From Candidatus Heimdallarchaeota archaeon LC_2 (GTDB taxonomy: Archaea; Asgardarchaeota; Heimdallarchaeia; Heimdallarchaeales; Kariarchaeaceae): a stretch of 64,000 nt of DNA. The stretch spans positions 1 through 64,000 of the forward strand of contig MDVR01000024.1 in NCBI GenBank assembly GCA_001940725.1. The letters are read 5' to 3'. Under the pieces are notes generated by a model. That model worked only from the letters and a program-made list of their open reading frames with translations. It did no database searches and was not told where the DNA came from. Below, in pieces: positions 47,690-57,410 of the stretch (position 1 is its first letter; each line of letters begins with the position of its first letter). The position numbers were made by a program, and so were the translations under genes.

Positions 47690-47920
47690 ATGGCTGTAAG
47701 GAGATATACAGAGAACATCCCAGCATATCCAGTAGAAATCAATTATATGAAAGAAAAAAATTCTTTTGTTGCAAGGATCCCCGATTTAAAATATTGTAGA
47801 GCAATAGGTCAAACTCCTGAATTGGCATTGGAAGAATTACAAAAGTCTCTAAAATATACAATTAAAAAAGCACAAGAAAACGGTATTAAATTACCTAAAC
47901 CCAGCAAATTTGTTGATTAA
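47690..47920 (+). CDS. HicB-like protein without HicA
   Basis: A 76-residue HicB/partial RNase-H-like fold protein: YPVEINYMKEKNSFVARIPD, LKYCRAIGQTPELALEELQK and the NGIKLPKPS end are typical. HicB normally neutralises the HicA mRNA-cleaving toxin, but no HicA-like frame is visible on either side (47410-47689 is empty). It may be an orphan regulator. Confidence 0.75.
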   Translation: MAVRRYTENIPAYPVEINYMKEKNSFVARIPDLKYCRAIGQTPELALEELQKSLKYTIKKAQENGIKLPKPSKFVD

Positions 47921-47926
47921 ATTCAA

Positions 47927-48604
47927 TCAAAAGAAATCATCTAAAACCGCAGTTTTAGCCACATGAGCAATAGTATCAGGACCCCGATCTTTACGTGCAG
48001 GTAATTCTCTGACCTGGTATTTTTCCATAAGGCTCCCGGAGTACGGAATCATCATTTCAAGTAGTTCCCTTTCAGATGTATTGGTATTAAGCCACTTGAT
48101 TTCATTTTCCAAAGTAAAAATAAGGGGCATACGATGAAAAATCTCCCCTACAACTTCATTTGGTTCTACTGTTATGACAGCATATTGATATTTAGTTTTT
48201 CCCTCATCATCATCGTCAATATACTTATTGTACACACCACCAATTGCAAATAGATCATCATTTTTCATTTTAAAATAAAATGGAATGCTTTTACCATCTT
48301 CCTTTTTCCATTCAAAAAATCCGTTAGCTAGAATTAAACACCGACGCTCTTTGAAGGCCTTACCAAATAACCGTTTCTCGTGAATACTCTCTCCTCTAGC
48401 TTTGAAAAACTTGTTTCCTTTTACAAAACCCCATCTAAGCCTTACAACCTCATTTTTCCCAGTTTCCTCATTAGGGACTATTCCGACAACTCGATTGGTT
48501 GGTTTAATATTGTAAGCTTTGTAATATTCTATTTCTACCTTGTCAACTGGAAACCGTTTTGATATTTCATCTTTATCTGCAAAAAAGGCAAAACGTGAAG
48601 GCAC
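47927..48604 (-). pseudogene. SRAP (YedK/HMCES-type) protein, frameshifted at catalytic Cys
   Basis: A 225-residue SRAP protein, the family that cross-links to abasic sites in single-stranded DNA through the N-terminal Cys2. NGFFEWKK (catalytic Glu), IFHRMPLIF (catalytic His) and LRWGFVKG are present. The frame begins GTG CCT TCA CGT TTT (M-P-S-R-F) where the family has M-C-G-R-F. Two bases upstream, however, an ATG TGC is present in another frame; removing two bases (CT) would give M-C-S-R-F. So either a 2-nt insertion (or 1-nt deletion) has inactivated the gene or there is a sequence error. Confidence 0.75.
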
Positions 48605-48660
48605 ATTATTTTGTTTTTTGCTATGTTTAAAAACACACTTATCAATGAATTAGTACAATT

Positions 48661-49527
48661 TTAGTTTTCTTCTGAAAGAAAATCAACAATTAATTTACTG
48701 ACTATCTCAGGCTTTTCGTGTTGGACCCAATGTGTTGCATCATCGATGTATTCCAATTTTCCTTGATCACAATATTTGAGACTAGCTTCTGCCATCTCTT
48801 TCATTAAAAATTCATCCTTTTTCCCCCATATAATTAGAGTAGGGATAGTGATTTGGCTTTTTACCCCTTTCAATTTCCTTCTAAAAGTTGCTCGATACCA
48901 GTTTAACATGCAAGGAATTGCTCTACGTCTCCCCCAAGCTTCTTTATACAACTCCAAATTTGATTTATCAAAAGTTCCTTCAACACTGGTTCGAGATAGA
49001 ACTTTAGTTAAATTCTCAAAATCATTCTTTTTGAGGGTCATTTGTGGAATTATTGGCCACTGAAAATCAAACATATATTTGCTTTTTTTCCTTTGTTCTG
49101 GATTTGTAAAAATGAACTTTCTCATGACTGAATTGTGAGGGACATTTAAAGTGATAATCTTGTGTACTCGATCTGGAAATGTGGCACCAATAAACCAAGT
49201 TACTGCAGCTCCCCAATCATGACCAACTACATATGCTTTTTCTTTACCTGAATAATCAATTAATCCAACTATATCTTTTGCGAGTTTATCCAACTTGTAA
49301 GAACCGATTCTCCATGGTTTATCACTCAGATTATACCCTCGCTGATCTGGTAGCATTACTTGGTAACCTGCATCAATAACTGCATCAATTTGCTTTCGAA
49401 AACTAATCCAAAATTCTGGAAAACCATGTAGAAATATTACAAGTGGGGCTTCTGAATTTCCAGCTCTTGCTACATGGAGAGTAATTCTATTTGTCTCTAT
49501 AAATTCAAATCGTATTTCAGCCTTCAC
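48661..49527 (-). CDS. alpha/beta hydrolase (epoxide hydrolase-like)
   Basis: A 288-residue alpha/beta-hydrolase. HGFPEFWISFRKQID (oxyanion HGFP) near 34, GHDWGAAVTWF near 104 with Asp as nucleophile (G-H-D-W-G, the epoxide hydrolase/dehalogenase type), and DDATHWVQHEKPEIV with catalytic His near 263. Nucleophile Asp rather than Ser points to epoxide or haloalkane substrates. Cytoplasmic. Start ATG 49527. Confidence 0.88.
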   Translation of the reverse strand: MKAEIRFEFIETNRITLHVARAGNSEAPLVIFLHGFPEFWISFRKQIDAVIDAGYQVMLPDQRGYNLSDKPWRIGSYKLDKLAKDIVGLIDYSGKEKAYVVGHDWGAAVTWFIGATFPDRVHKIITLNVPHNSVMRKFIFTNPEQRKKSKYMFDFQWPIIPQMTLKKNDFENLTKVLSRTSVEGTFDKSNLELYKEAWGRRRAIPCMLNWYRATFRRKLKGVKSQITIPTLIIWGKKDEFLMKEMAEASLKYCDQGKLEYIDDATHWVQHEKPEIVSKLIVDFLSEEN

Positions 49528-49591
49528 TTCTAAATTTTACTTTGATTGTGGTTTTTAAAGTATCATCTAAAAGCAAAATTTTCTGAAGCTC

Positions 49592-49879
49592 TTAGAATTC
49601 TTCAAGTACTAAATTTATCGTTTCAGCTGATATTCGTTTTTCACTTATCTTTTGAGTCATTTCAATGTATTCGGGGATATTTTTTACGGCTTCCACAAAT
49701 TTACGATAATGCTCCTCATCTCTGTACTTTGTTATCATATAATATTCCAAAGGATTATCTTTATTTTTCCAAACACCGATAAGTTCGACACCGTGCTTCG
49801 CATATAGTTTTGCAAATAGTGCTCTCCGTTCGATTGGAGGCCCTACAGCAAAGAGGTTCTTATACATTTTATATAACAT
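49592..49879 (-). CDS. NIPSNAP/dimeric alpha-beta barrel protein
   Basis: A 95-residue protein (start ATG 49879 preferred; a longer frame begins at 49939 without support). LFAVGPPIERRALFAKLYAK, HGVELIGVWKNKDNPLEYYM and YRKFVEAVKNIPEY follow the ferredoxin-like pattern of NIPSNAP and monooxygenase-like small proteins. Function unknown; may act in redox or stress handling. Confidence 0.6.
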   Translation of the reverse strand: MLYKMYKNLFAVGPPIERRALFAKLYAKHGVELIGVWKNKDNPLEYYMITKYRDEEHYRKFVEAVKNIPEYIEMTQKISEKRISAETINLVLEEF

Positions 49880-50144
49880 AGTTCTAGATCGAATATTGAT
49901 TTTAATTATTAAATGGTTTCTATTATAAAAATAATTCAAAATATGTCAAAAATAAATTATTAACAGGAAATATAAATATGAATTATTGTTTTATTAAATG
50001 TAGACAATACCAATTATTGAGTTTTTGATCAAACTCGTTTCATTGCAATCTGTTTGTCAGAATAAGTGGATTGGAATCAAAAATTTAATTGGTCAAAAAA
50101 ACGTTTTGAAATTATATTTCAAGGAATTAGGAAATGTGGTTTGA

Positions 50145-50348
50145 TTGAAAAAAATTGCCTGTAGTTCTATCACAAAATTAGATTGTACATTTTCCATTTA
50201 TTTGGAAACAGAGGATGTAAGAGTAATAAAATTCCTAATACATATTAATGAAATACATGATCCGGGTTTTGTCCCAAGATGCCAAGATGATTTAATAGTT
50301 GAATATAACCAATACATCAAGAAAATCAAAGCGTTACTTATCAATTGA
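50145..50348 (+). CDS. small DUF1059-like protein
   Basis: A 67-residue protein starting at TTG 50145. KKIACSSITKLDCTFSIYLE, IHINEIHDPGF and the alternating pattern resemble DUF1059 (Kk-l-C-...-CdF-i-get...H-...-H), with two cysteines and two histidines that could bind metal. Weak similarity. Followed after 72 bp by the MscS gene on the same strand. Confidence 0.5.
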   Translation: MKKIACSSITKLDCTFSIYLETEDVRVIKFLIHINEIHDPGFVPRCQDDLIVEYNQYIKKIKALLIN

Positions 50349-50420
50349 AAATTAAGAAAACTAGATTATTTCATTACTTATTAATAAAATCTTTAATTAG
50401 ACATATTTTATCTAATTCAA

Positions 50421-51515
50421 ATGAGTATACTGTCTGATTTTATTGATAGCATTTCTACGTATTATAAAGAAAATATAGAAGACTATGAATTAGCAGGAGT
50501 GAGCGGTACGGATTACCTACTTGCACTTCTTCTCTTTGTTGTATATGGGATTATTCTTTTCTTGATTAGAATTCAATTAAAGAGATTTTTAAAAACATTA
50601 CAAAAAATGGGTGATAAGCCTCGAGAAACCACTTTCATAACTTCTTGTATTAAAATCTTAAGTAAATGGTTTATTTTAATTGTTGCTTTTTACGCTGCTT
50701 CGTCTAATATAACTAGTGATCCTGATTTTCCTGATGGAGCAAGAATTGGGGTCAATCTGGTTCTTTTGATTGTTGTGACTAGGTACCTCTTAAAATTCTC
50801 TGGACAACTGGTTGATGAAATTTTTGAAGAAATTGTAGAACGAAGACCCGATCTACAGCATTTAGCTGAATTTCTCAAACTATTTGTTAAGGCAATTGTT
50901 TGGATTTTTGTTTCATTATGGTTCTTTTTACAATTAGGTGTAAATATTACTGCGTATCTTGCTGGATTAAGTATCTTGGGTTTAGCAATGGCCTTCGCAC
51001 TTCAAAATGTTATAACCGATGTATTTGCCTCTATTACCCTGTATTTGGATAAACCATTTGAAGTTGGTGACAGTATCAAGGTAGGGACAGATGCAGGTAA
51101 AGTAGAGCAAATAGGACTAAGATCTACTCAAATCAGGACCAGTGTTGGCAATTTACTTATCATCTCGAACCGAGAATTAGTATCTAAAAGAATTCATAAT
51201 AATACAGATATGAAAGAGCGACGGGTTACATTAAATCTAGGAGTAGATTGCACAACCTCTGTTACTAAATTGAAGGAAATACCTCAATGGTCTGAAAACA
51301 TAATAAACAAAGTTGAAAATACTAGATTTGCAAGAGCACATCTCACAACCCTTGGAACATATAGTTGGGATTTCCAGATTGTTTACTATATTACTACTCC
51401 AGCATATGGTACTTTTCTTGATGCTCAGCAAGAAGTAAATCTCAATATCCTTGAGAAATTAGAAAAAGAAGGAATTAATATTCCATATCCCACAAATACT
51501 GTTCTTACATCATAA
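50421..51515 (+). CDS. MscS-family mechanosensitive channel
   Basis: A 364-residue small-conductance mechanosensitive channel. Three to four membrane helices lie in residues 25-185. The pore helix and beta domain GLAMAFALQNVITDVFASIT then LYLDKPFEVGDSIKVG are the MscS signature. A cytoplasmic vestibule follows (RVTLNLGVDCTTS...). It protects against hypo-osmotic shock. Start ATG 50421. Confidence 0.92.
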   Translation: MSILSDFIDSISTYYKENIEDYELAGVSGTDYLLALLLFVVYGIILFLIRIQLKRFLKTLQKMGDKPRETTFITSCIKILSKWFILIVAFYAASSNITSDPDFPDGARIGVNLVLLIVVTRYLLKFSGQLVDEIFEEIVERRPDLQHLAEFLKLFVKAIVWIFVSLWFFLQLGVNITAYLAGLSILGLAMAFALQNVITDVFASITLYLDKPFEVGDSIKVGTDAGKVEQIGLRSTQIRTSVGNLLIISNRELVSKRIHNNTDMKERRVTLNLGVDCTTSVTKLKEIPQWSENIINKVENTRFARAHLTTLGTYSWDFQIVYYITTPAYGTFLDAQQEVNLNILEKLEKEGINIPYPTNTVLTS

Positions 51516-51525
51516 TAATATATAT

Positions 51526-52479
51526 TTAATACCCATCTTCGAACCGAATTATTGCTTTTCGGAGAATATTTTCTTTCAAATAAAAAAACTCGATTTTTTC
51601 AAGATTACCTATATCATTATTTTGAAAATTAATTTTTGAATAATTCATTTTTTCAAATATTGGGAATTTTTTGTCTATAACAATTAATTCGAAAACATTG
51701 AAATTAGTTTCTTGGGTGAAATTATTAAATTCAATAACTCTCAATTTCCCCTGTTTCAGCAACAGGAAAAGGTAATTCCCATTTGTTGTGATTTTAAGAA
51801 TCTCAGACAATTTCTCTCTAAATGTAAAGACAAGGGTATAGCCATTTTTAACTTCATATATGTATAGAGAATGCTTTGAAGCTAGAAAGAGATAGTTATT
51901 ATGATATTCCAAATCAATAAAAGAAAAACCACCTATAGGGATTTCATCTATTCGTTGAGCTATAAAATCCAATTTATGCAAGCTACCATCCTTTACTAGC
52001 ACAAATAATTGTTGATGATCATAAGAAAACGATATAATGCTGGTTTCTAACTCAATCATAATCCATTTGTAGAATAGTATTGAGGGTTGAAGATAAATTA
52101 GTAAACCATTTTCTTTAGTGTTGACTAATAGATAGGTTTGTGTAGACAATATGTCCAAAACATGAGGATTTCCGGGACCCCCTGCATCATCAGGTGAAGT
52201 GATTTTTATAGACTCATATGAATTATTTTTATCTAAAACTTCAACGGTACCATTAACGTATCCAACATAAATGTTTGAACTATCAATAGTGATGCATGAA
52301 GCTTTATGTTTGACATTACTCAATTTAATAGAAAAAACATTTCCACTACGATAATTCACGACATTGATATTGTGTTCGTTGTTAAGTAAAAAAATTTGAT
52401 CATTTTCAAATACTGTATCAATTAAATTGTTTATCAAATATTTTTCAATCTTAATTTTAGCTCGATCAATGTTAATCAT
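51526..52479 (-). CDS. beta-propeller (WD40-like) protein
   Basis: A 317-residue protein made of repeating four-strand blades with phrases such as ITIDSSNIYVGYVNGTVEVL, DILSTQTYLLVNTKENGLLI, LEYHNNYLFLASKHSLYIYE and KITTNGNYLFLLLKQGKLRV. Roughly seven blades fit the length. No signal peptide. It follows the split YpdA-like gene on the same strand after a 39-nt gap. Probably a scaffold protein. The family is inferred from the repeat pattern. Confidence 0.7.
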   Translation of the reverse strand: MINIDRAKIKIEKYLINNLIDTVFENDQIFLLNNEHNINVVNYRSGNVFSIKLSNVKHKASCITIDSSNIYVGYVNGTVEVLDKNNSYESIKITSPDDAGGPGNPHVLDILSTQTYLLVNTKENGLLIYLQPSILFYKWIMIELETSIISFSYDHQQLFVLVKDGSLHKLDFIAQRIDEIPIGGFSFIDLEYHNNYLFLASKHSLYIYEVKNGYTLVFTFREKLSEILKITTNGNYLFLLLKQGKLRVIEFNNFTQETNFNVFELIVIDKKFPIFEKMNYSKINFQNNDIGNLEKIEFFYLKENILRKAIIRFEDGY

Positions 52480-52518
52480 TTTTGAATCATCCGAGTTACT
52501 TCGATTTTACACGACCCA

Positions 52519-54018
52519 TTAAGATTGATGTGTTTTAGACATTATTTCTCTTATAGCATCTGAAGCGTGTTTTCTCCCATTTTCTATGAAGACTTTATTT
52601 GTCTCTCTCCCATGCCCTGCAGAACCAATTAAATACATGTTGGGATAATCAATTACTTCGTAAGATTTGGTTAGAGAAATTGAAAGATCATCATTTACTG
52701 AAATTCCCCATAATCTAAAAAGTTCAACATTGGGTAAAAATCCTGTTAAAATGAATATGAAATCTGCTGGAATAAATATATCTTTTCCTTCATACAATAA
52801 TTTTAATCCTTCAAGTGTAATTTCTTTAACTTCTGCAGGCATTACTGATTTTATTTCTTTATTTTTTAACCGATTAGCAAGATCAGGTCCTACCCAGTAT
52901 TTTAAACTAGTTTGAGGTTCTGCATGGGAAATTTTGTATATACATTAAGCTAGTTATGGATATATATCTTCAGGACTTTAAATAGTCAAACCACATAATA
53001 TTAGAAGTTGCAATCAAAAGATTGCACAAATTAAACTTATTATCTTTAGAAATAAAGGAGTAAGAGGACTAGGTAAGTGTCTACCTGTCGCTTCTTCTAA
53101 AAAGAGGAAGACCGGAAAAGCTGGAAGCGTACCGAAAAATCGTAAAGGTCGTCCTACCCTGTTTTTAACAGAATCAGGAATGCTGGTACTCAGTTTACGG
53201 ATTGAAAATGATCTGCCAGTAGTTAAAGATCACGGAAACACTAACTTTGTTAATTCCAGTAGGATTAGAAGCAGAAGGAAGCACCGTTCATTATTGAACA
53301 GAACCTATTTCAACAAAACCTTTTTTGTGTAAAGACAAAGAAGGGAAAGTGATGGCGACATCAGATATAGGGTTGCAGAACGTGAAGTAATCATTTTCTT
53401 TGAAATTCGAAAATGTATATACTAAAAATGGTCATGATTATGAATAAGAGTTACTTTAGCTCCATGATGGTATAACTCCAGTGAAACCTCAGCTCCAGAA
53501 TTTCCTGCACCGATAACCGCTACTTCTTTATCAAAATAAGAGTGGGGTTCCGTATAGTAGTATGATGTATTTGGACCTTTTTCTCCAGGTATACCACCCA
53601 GACCATTTGGAGTATCAAAATATCCTGTTGCGATGACTACATGTTTTGCATGAAATGTATGGATCTTTTTCTGATAACGATATATCTCAACTATATTAAG
53701 ATCAAATCCATCAACTGTCTGGGAGATAGTTTTTACTTCATGATTCAGCTTGATTTTAAGTTGTTCTAACTCTGCAACTCGTCTATAATAATCAAGGACC
53801 ATTGTTCTATCAGGTTTTAGTGCAGTTGAAGGAAGAGGGTGGCCTCCAATCTCTAGTAAGGCTGCTGTGGTAAAAAATCTCATCTGACTCGGAAAATGAA
53901 AAATTGAATTAACTAAAACACCTTTTTCCAAGACAACATATTTCAAATTACTACGTTTTGCTTCTATAGCCGCAGCTAAACCTACTGGGCCCGCACCAAT
54001 AATGATAACATCAAGCAT
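52519..54018 (-). pseudogene. YpdA/thioredoxin-reductase-like flavoprotein gene split by an insertion
   Basis: N-terminal part 54018-53425: FAD motif VIIIGAGPVGLAAAIEAKRS, then IATGYFDTPNGLGGIPGEKG and the NADPH motif VAVIGAGNSGAEVSLELYHH, ending VTLIHNHDHF. C-terminal part 52935-52519: KISHAEPQTSLKYWVGPDLA, then IFILTGFLPNVELF and MYLIGSAGHGRETNKVFIEN. Joined without 52936-53424 they give one continuous frame of about 336 residues, matching the bacillithiol-disulfide reductase (YpdA)-like family. As it stands the product lacks the C-terminal FAD/NADPH lobe and is probably inactive. Confidence 0.85.
52936..53424. mobile_element. 489-bp insertion with 11-bp inverted ends, degenerate transposase-like content
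   Basis: Bounded by GTATATACATT (52936-52946) and AATGTATATAC (53412-53422), a perfect 11-bp inverted repeat; deletion restores the YpdA-like frame. It is richer in G+C than the flanks in its middle. A + strand frame around 53087-53262 reads SSKKRKTGKAGSVPKNRKGR and PTLFLTESGMLVLSLRIEND, which resembles the helix-turn-helix N-terminus of IS5-type (DDE_Tnp) transposases, then breaks down. Probably a decayed or non-autonomous IS/MITE. Confidence 0.75.
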
Positions 54019-54232
54019 TTAGTAAGTCAATTGTGAGTTGATTAAAACAATGAATAAATCTATTTTTGAAAACAATAACTCAAGAATTGAAAATCAAATA
54101 TTGATACGATATTTATCTGAAACTAGTTCAAAGTACTTAGGTTGTAATCATTATTTCTAAATGTCAGAAAAATGATTATTATTGAATTTTGTCTCATAAA
54201 AACTTATATTACTTAATAACAACTAAATTCTC

Positions 54233-54601
54233 ATGGCATACGAATTCAAAGATGAAGAAGCAGAAAACATGTGGGTGCTTGGAAATAAAGTTGCGGTAGT
54301 AGGACTTTTGATGATTTTCGGTGGAATAATTGGCTTTATTAATTCAACGAGAGGGTTTGATGACGTTGATAATACTAGATCCATCATATTTTCAATACAA
54401 TTTGTTTTTTTAATTGTGATTGGTATTATTCTTTTTAGACCATCTGATAATTTTAAACGGATTGCAACAAGTGAAGGTAAAGATATAACTGAGCTGATGG
54501 AGGCAATTGATGAATTCACTGTCGGATTCCTCATCTCATCCATCTTAATTGGATTAATCGCATTTCTCAATGTGATTTTATTATTTGATAAAGTGTTTTA
54601 A
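54233..54601 (+). CDS. small membrane protein, tandem paralogue 1
   Basis: A 122-residue protein with four hydrophobic helices (about 20-38, 56-72, 94-116) and the middle segment LFRPSDNFKRIATSEGKDI, shared with the next gene. A tandem duplicate of 54613-54963 separated by 11 nt. No known family. Confidence 0.65.
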   Translation: MAYEFKDEEAENMWVLGNKVAVVGLLMIFGGIIGFINSTRGFDDVDNTRSIIFSIQFVFLIVIGIILFRPSDNFKRIATSEGKDITELMEAIDEFTVGFLISSILIGLIAFLNVILLFDKVF

Positions 54602-54612
54602 TAGGTGATATC

Positions 54613-54963
54613 ATGAGTGAATATGAATTCAACGAGAAAGAAAATAAACAATTTGTAGACTTTTCATTAAGATTACTAATTCTATCTGCTACTCTAGGTG
54701 CAGCAGGTTTTGTATCAATTATATTGGGATTAATAAGTCCTTTTAGTGCCACAGATGTAATTACAGGTATAGCTTTCGTAGCTATTGGTGTATCGTTATT
54801 TTTACCAGTTCAAAATTTTAAAAATATTATTTCTACTAAGGGAAATGACATGAAAGAATTAATGAAAGGTTTCTCCATACTCAATCAAGGATTCACATTT
54901 GTGTTAGGAGCTACTTTGTTTCTGCAGATAATGATTTTAATTGGATATTTATTAGATATTTGA
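54613..54963 (+). CDS. small membrane protein, tandem paralogue 2
   Basis: A 116-residue paralogue of the preceding gene: LFLPVQNFKNIISTKGNDMK and ELMKGFSILNQGFTF align with its LFRPSDNFKRI... and ELMEAIDEFTVGF. Same four-helix layout. The two likely form a heteromeric membrane unit. Start ATG 54613 after GGTGAT. Confidence 0.65.
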   Translation: MSEYEFNEKENKQFVDFSLRLLILSATLGAAGFVSIILGLISPFSATDVITGIAFVAIGVSLFLPVQNFKNIISTKGNDMKELMKGFSILNQGFTFVLGATLFLQIMILIGYLLDI

Positions 54964-55123
54964 TTTCAATATTAAATTAGCTTTTTTCAATTTAACTTAC
55001 GAACTCAATTTAATAAGAATCTCATTTTTCATAATGTGTCCTGTGTTGAGGGCATAGAAGTATATTATTATTAAATTAAAAAAGAAAAAGAAATTTTTGT
55101 AATGTAATCAATTTACTTCATTT

Positions 55124-55654
55124 TCACTTCTTTATTTCTTGTAAAATTAGTGTACCTAATTTAGTAAAGGCGTCTACAACATGTTCGCCGGTTAGAGCAC
55201 TTGTCTCAATATAATCTAACATTTTTAATTTCTTTACCATCGCTTTTGCATCTTTCTCACTAACTTCTCTTTGATCTGGTAAATCATTTTTATTTCCCAC
55301 TAAAATGTATTTCCCACCTTTTGCTTTGGAAGATACTTCTTTATACCACGCCTCCAAAGAGGTAAGAGTCTCTTTTCTAGTCAGATCAAATGTGATTAAT
55401 CCACCTCTTGCACCTTTGTAAAACATTTCTCTAAGTCTGGTAAATGATTGTTCACCTGCAATGTCAAAAATTTGAAGAGCAATATAGGTTTTATCTATTG
55501 TTAAATTGTGAAATGACGGTTCCATTCCAATAGTATGAAGGTAACTCTTTGTAAATGAGTTTCTCACAAATCGATTTACAAGGGATGTTTTTCCCACCCT
55601 TCCATCTCCTATTAATAGAATTTTGAAAGTATATGCAGGTTCCTTTTTTACCAC
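55124..55654 (-). CDS. Rab/Ras-like small GTPase
   Basis: A 176-residue Ras-superfamily GTPase of the kind abundant in Asgard archaea. G1 GDGRVGKTS near 16-24, G2 Thr in YLHTIGMEP near 41, G3 FDIAGEQSFTRLR near 62-74, G4 NKND near 119, G5 ETSAL near 151. The residues after the G3 Gly are E-Q, where Rab proteins have Q-E; the Gln61 position is thus Glu, which in eukaryotic Ras would weaken intrinsic hydrolysis. No C-terminal Cys for prenylation. It lies downstream of TPI and the roadblock cluster, all on the same strand. Confidence 0.92.
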   Translation of the reverse strand: MVKKEPAYTFKILLIGDGRVGKTSLVNRFVRNSFTKSYLHTIGMEPSFHNLTIDKTYIALQIFDIAGEQSFTRLREMFYKGARGGLITFDLTRKETLTSLEAWYKEVSSKAKGGKYILVGNKNDLPDQREVSEKDAKAMVKKLKMLDYIETSALTGEHVVDAFTKLGTLILQEIKK

Positions 55655-55769
55655 GTAAAATATTTATCACAACAAAGATAATAATCATTTCTAATATATC
55701 TCGATTTAATATCATTCAACGAAGTTCAATTTTATAAATTACTGAAATCTTCCAAAAAATATTGTGATT

Positions 55770-56444
55770 TTAATAGCTAACCATTACTTTTGCCATTTCT
55801 TCTAATACAACTGCAGGATTTTTTGCTTTAACAACTCCCGAAGCTAATAATACACCCGCGCTACCCAATTTTATTGCGGCACCTACATGATCTGCGTTTT
55901 TTACTCCGGCACCAGTAAGGGCGATTATATCTTCATTGACTGATCTAACAGCAGCTACTGCCTCCTTTACTACTTCTGGACGGGTTGTTACACTAACATC
56001 ACCACCAATCAATTCTGGAGGTTCCATGGCAACTGCCCAAGGATTAAATGAGCTAACAGCTTGACTCAAATTAATTGTTCCAGCACAAACTATAGTCAAG
56101 AGATTATAACTGCGCGCTAGATTAACGCTTTGTTCTAATACACTGATTTCTAATCTACGTTCTGAATGATTTAGAAGGGTTCCACTAATTCCTCCTTCTT
56201 TTAGAGCTAATACATCAATATGCCCCGTGGCACTGCCTGGTGAATTGGGGTCAAAGTGTTGGGAAAAAACAGGTATATCTATTTCTTTGGCTATGGACAA
56301 CATGTCAACCAATTGAGGTACAACAATAATATTTGCACTATACTCCTTTGCAACTTTCTCTGATATAAGAGATAATTCTAAACCTTTTGCACCTCTTGCT
56401 TCTAGATACGTCTTAAAATTAAGAACGAGAACTGGTAGATCCAC
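55770..56444 (-). CDS. tpiA: triosephosphate isomerase (archaeal type)
   Basis: A 224-residue cytoplasmic TIM-barrel enzyme interconverting glyceraldehyde-3-phosphate and dihydroxyacetone phosphate. Shorter than the bacterial/eukaryotic 250 residues, as in all archaea. Active-site parts: NFKTY (Lys near 11), SQHFDP (His near 83), LLNHSERR, and AMEPPELIGG with catalytic Glu near 140. ALTGAGVKN and GVLLASGVVKA close the phosphate site. Complete and presumably active. Confidence 0.95.
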   Translation of the reverse strand: MDLPVLVLNFKTYLEARGAKGLELSLISEKVAKEYSANIIVVPQLVDMLSIAKEIDIPVFSQHFDPNSPGSATGHIDVLALKEGGISGTLLNHSERRLEISVLEQSVNLARSYNLLTIVCAGTINLSQAVSSFNPWAVAMEPPELIGGDVSVTTRPEVVKEAVAAVRSVNEDIIALTGAGVKNADHVGAAIKLGSAGVLLASGVVKAKNPAVVLEEMAKVMVSY

Positions 56445-56498
56445 GTATTGCTATAAAATTATTTAGCTTTATTAATTTCTAATTATAATATTTAAAAA

Positions 56499-57359
56499 TT
56501 ACAAATTCAGCTCATCTTCTGCCATTTTGTTTCCTATCCAAATATATCTTCCGGAGTTATCTTTCCTTACAAGTTCTAATTCACGAAGATCATCAATATA
56601 TTTTCGAATTTGACCTATTGAAGTACCCATAGTAAATGCTAGCTGAATATCGGATAAGGAACCATGTTTTTTCAAAGCTGCAATTACCTTATAACGAGGA
56701 TCACTTGCAGCCAATTTTTGAAGTAGATTGAGTTGACCCTGCCACGAGCCAATGACCGAATTTAAACTATCAAGTTGTGAAGCTAATCTCTCTTTTTCAT
56801 CCGAGACACCTTCTAATTTTTCATTCATTTCCTCAATGAATACATCTCTTTCTCTCAATTCTTCAGTCTTGTTCTCGATTAATTGAGTCAGAGTAACAAC
56901 TTCATCTTCTAAATTATCTGCTTCTGTTTCAATTTGCTTAGCTAACTCTTCAACTTCTTCTTCTGAAGCCACAACAGTTGGTTTATTGATATATTTTTCA
57001 ACACCGGGGACTTGAAGCTTATTGTCTTTTATTTCTGTATCAAGTACTATGGGAACAGTTGATGACAAAGCAGAGATTTGTTCTCTAATTCCGCCTAATA
57101 AAGCGACTAAATTTTCAATTTTATTGTCAAGATTATCAAAATTTGCTGTCTTTTGAGTAAGTGTATCAACTTGTTTAAGCAAATCCTTTCTTTCGGTTGC
57201 TTGAAGCTCCAATAATCCCTTGTATTCATGCAATATTGATGTTAATTTTTTCTCATTGGATTCTAGAAAATTTTCATTTGTAGTAGATTTATCCGCATCC
57301 TTCTCATTTGTGCTATCAGAGTAGAGAGGACTAGAGTTCATCTTTTTAACATTACACAC
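56499..57359 (-). CDS. coiled-coil protein with C-terminal winged helix
   Basis: A 286-residue protein: N-terminal low-complexity region, long coiled coils (35-215, for example NKTEELRERDVFIEEMNEKL) and a C-terminal winged helix (KVIAALKKHGSLSDIQLAFT, MGTSIGQIRKYIDDLRELEL, VRKDNSGRYIWIG). It lies 51 nt downstream of the KaiC-like gene and 54 nt upstream of tpiA. It is likely a component of the roadblock/KaiC-like unit, perhaps its transcription output or scaffold. Start at 57359. Confidence 0.7.
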   Translation of the reverse strand: MCNVKKMNSSPLYSDSTNEKDADKSTTNENFLESNEKKLTSILHEYKGLLELQATERKDLLKQVDTLTQKTANFDNLDNKIENLVALLGGIREQISALSSTVPIVLDTEIKDNKLQVPGVEKYINKPTVVASEEEVEELAKQIETEADNLEDEVVTLTQLIENKTEELRERDVFIEEMNEKLEGVSDEKERLASQLDSLNSVIGSWQGQLNLLQKLAASDPRYKVIAALKKHGSLSDIQLAFTMGTSIGQIRKYIDDLRELELVRKDNSGRYIWIGNKMAEDELNL

Positions 57360-57410
57360 TATCTAATAAAAATCATTCACATGGACGACTAGGAAATAAA
57401 TAAAATATTG

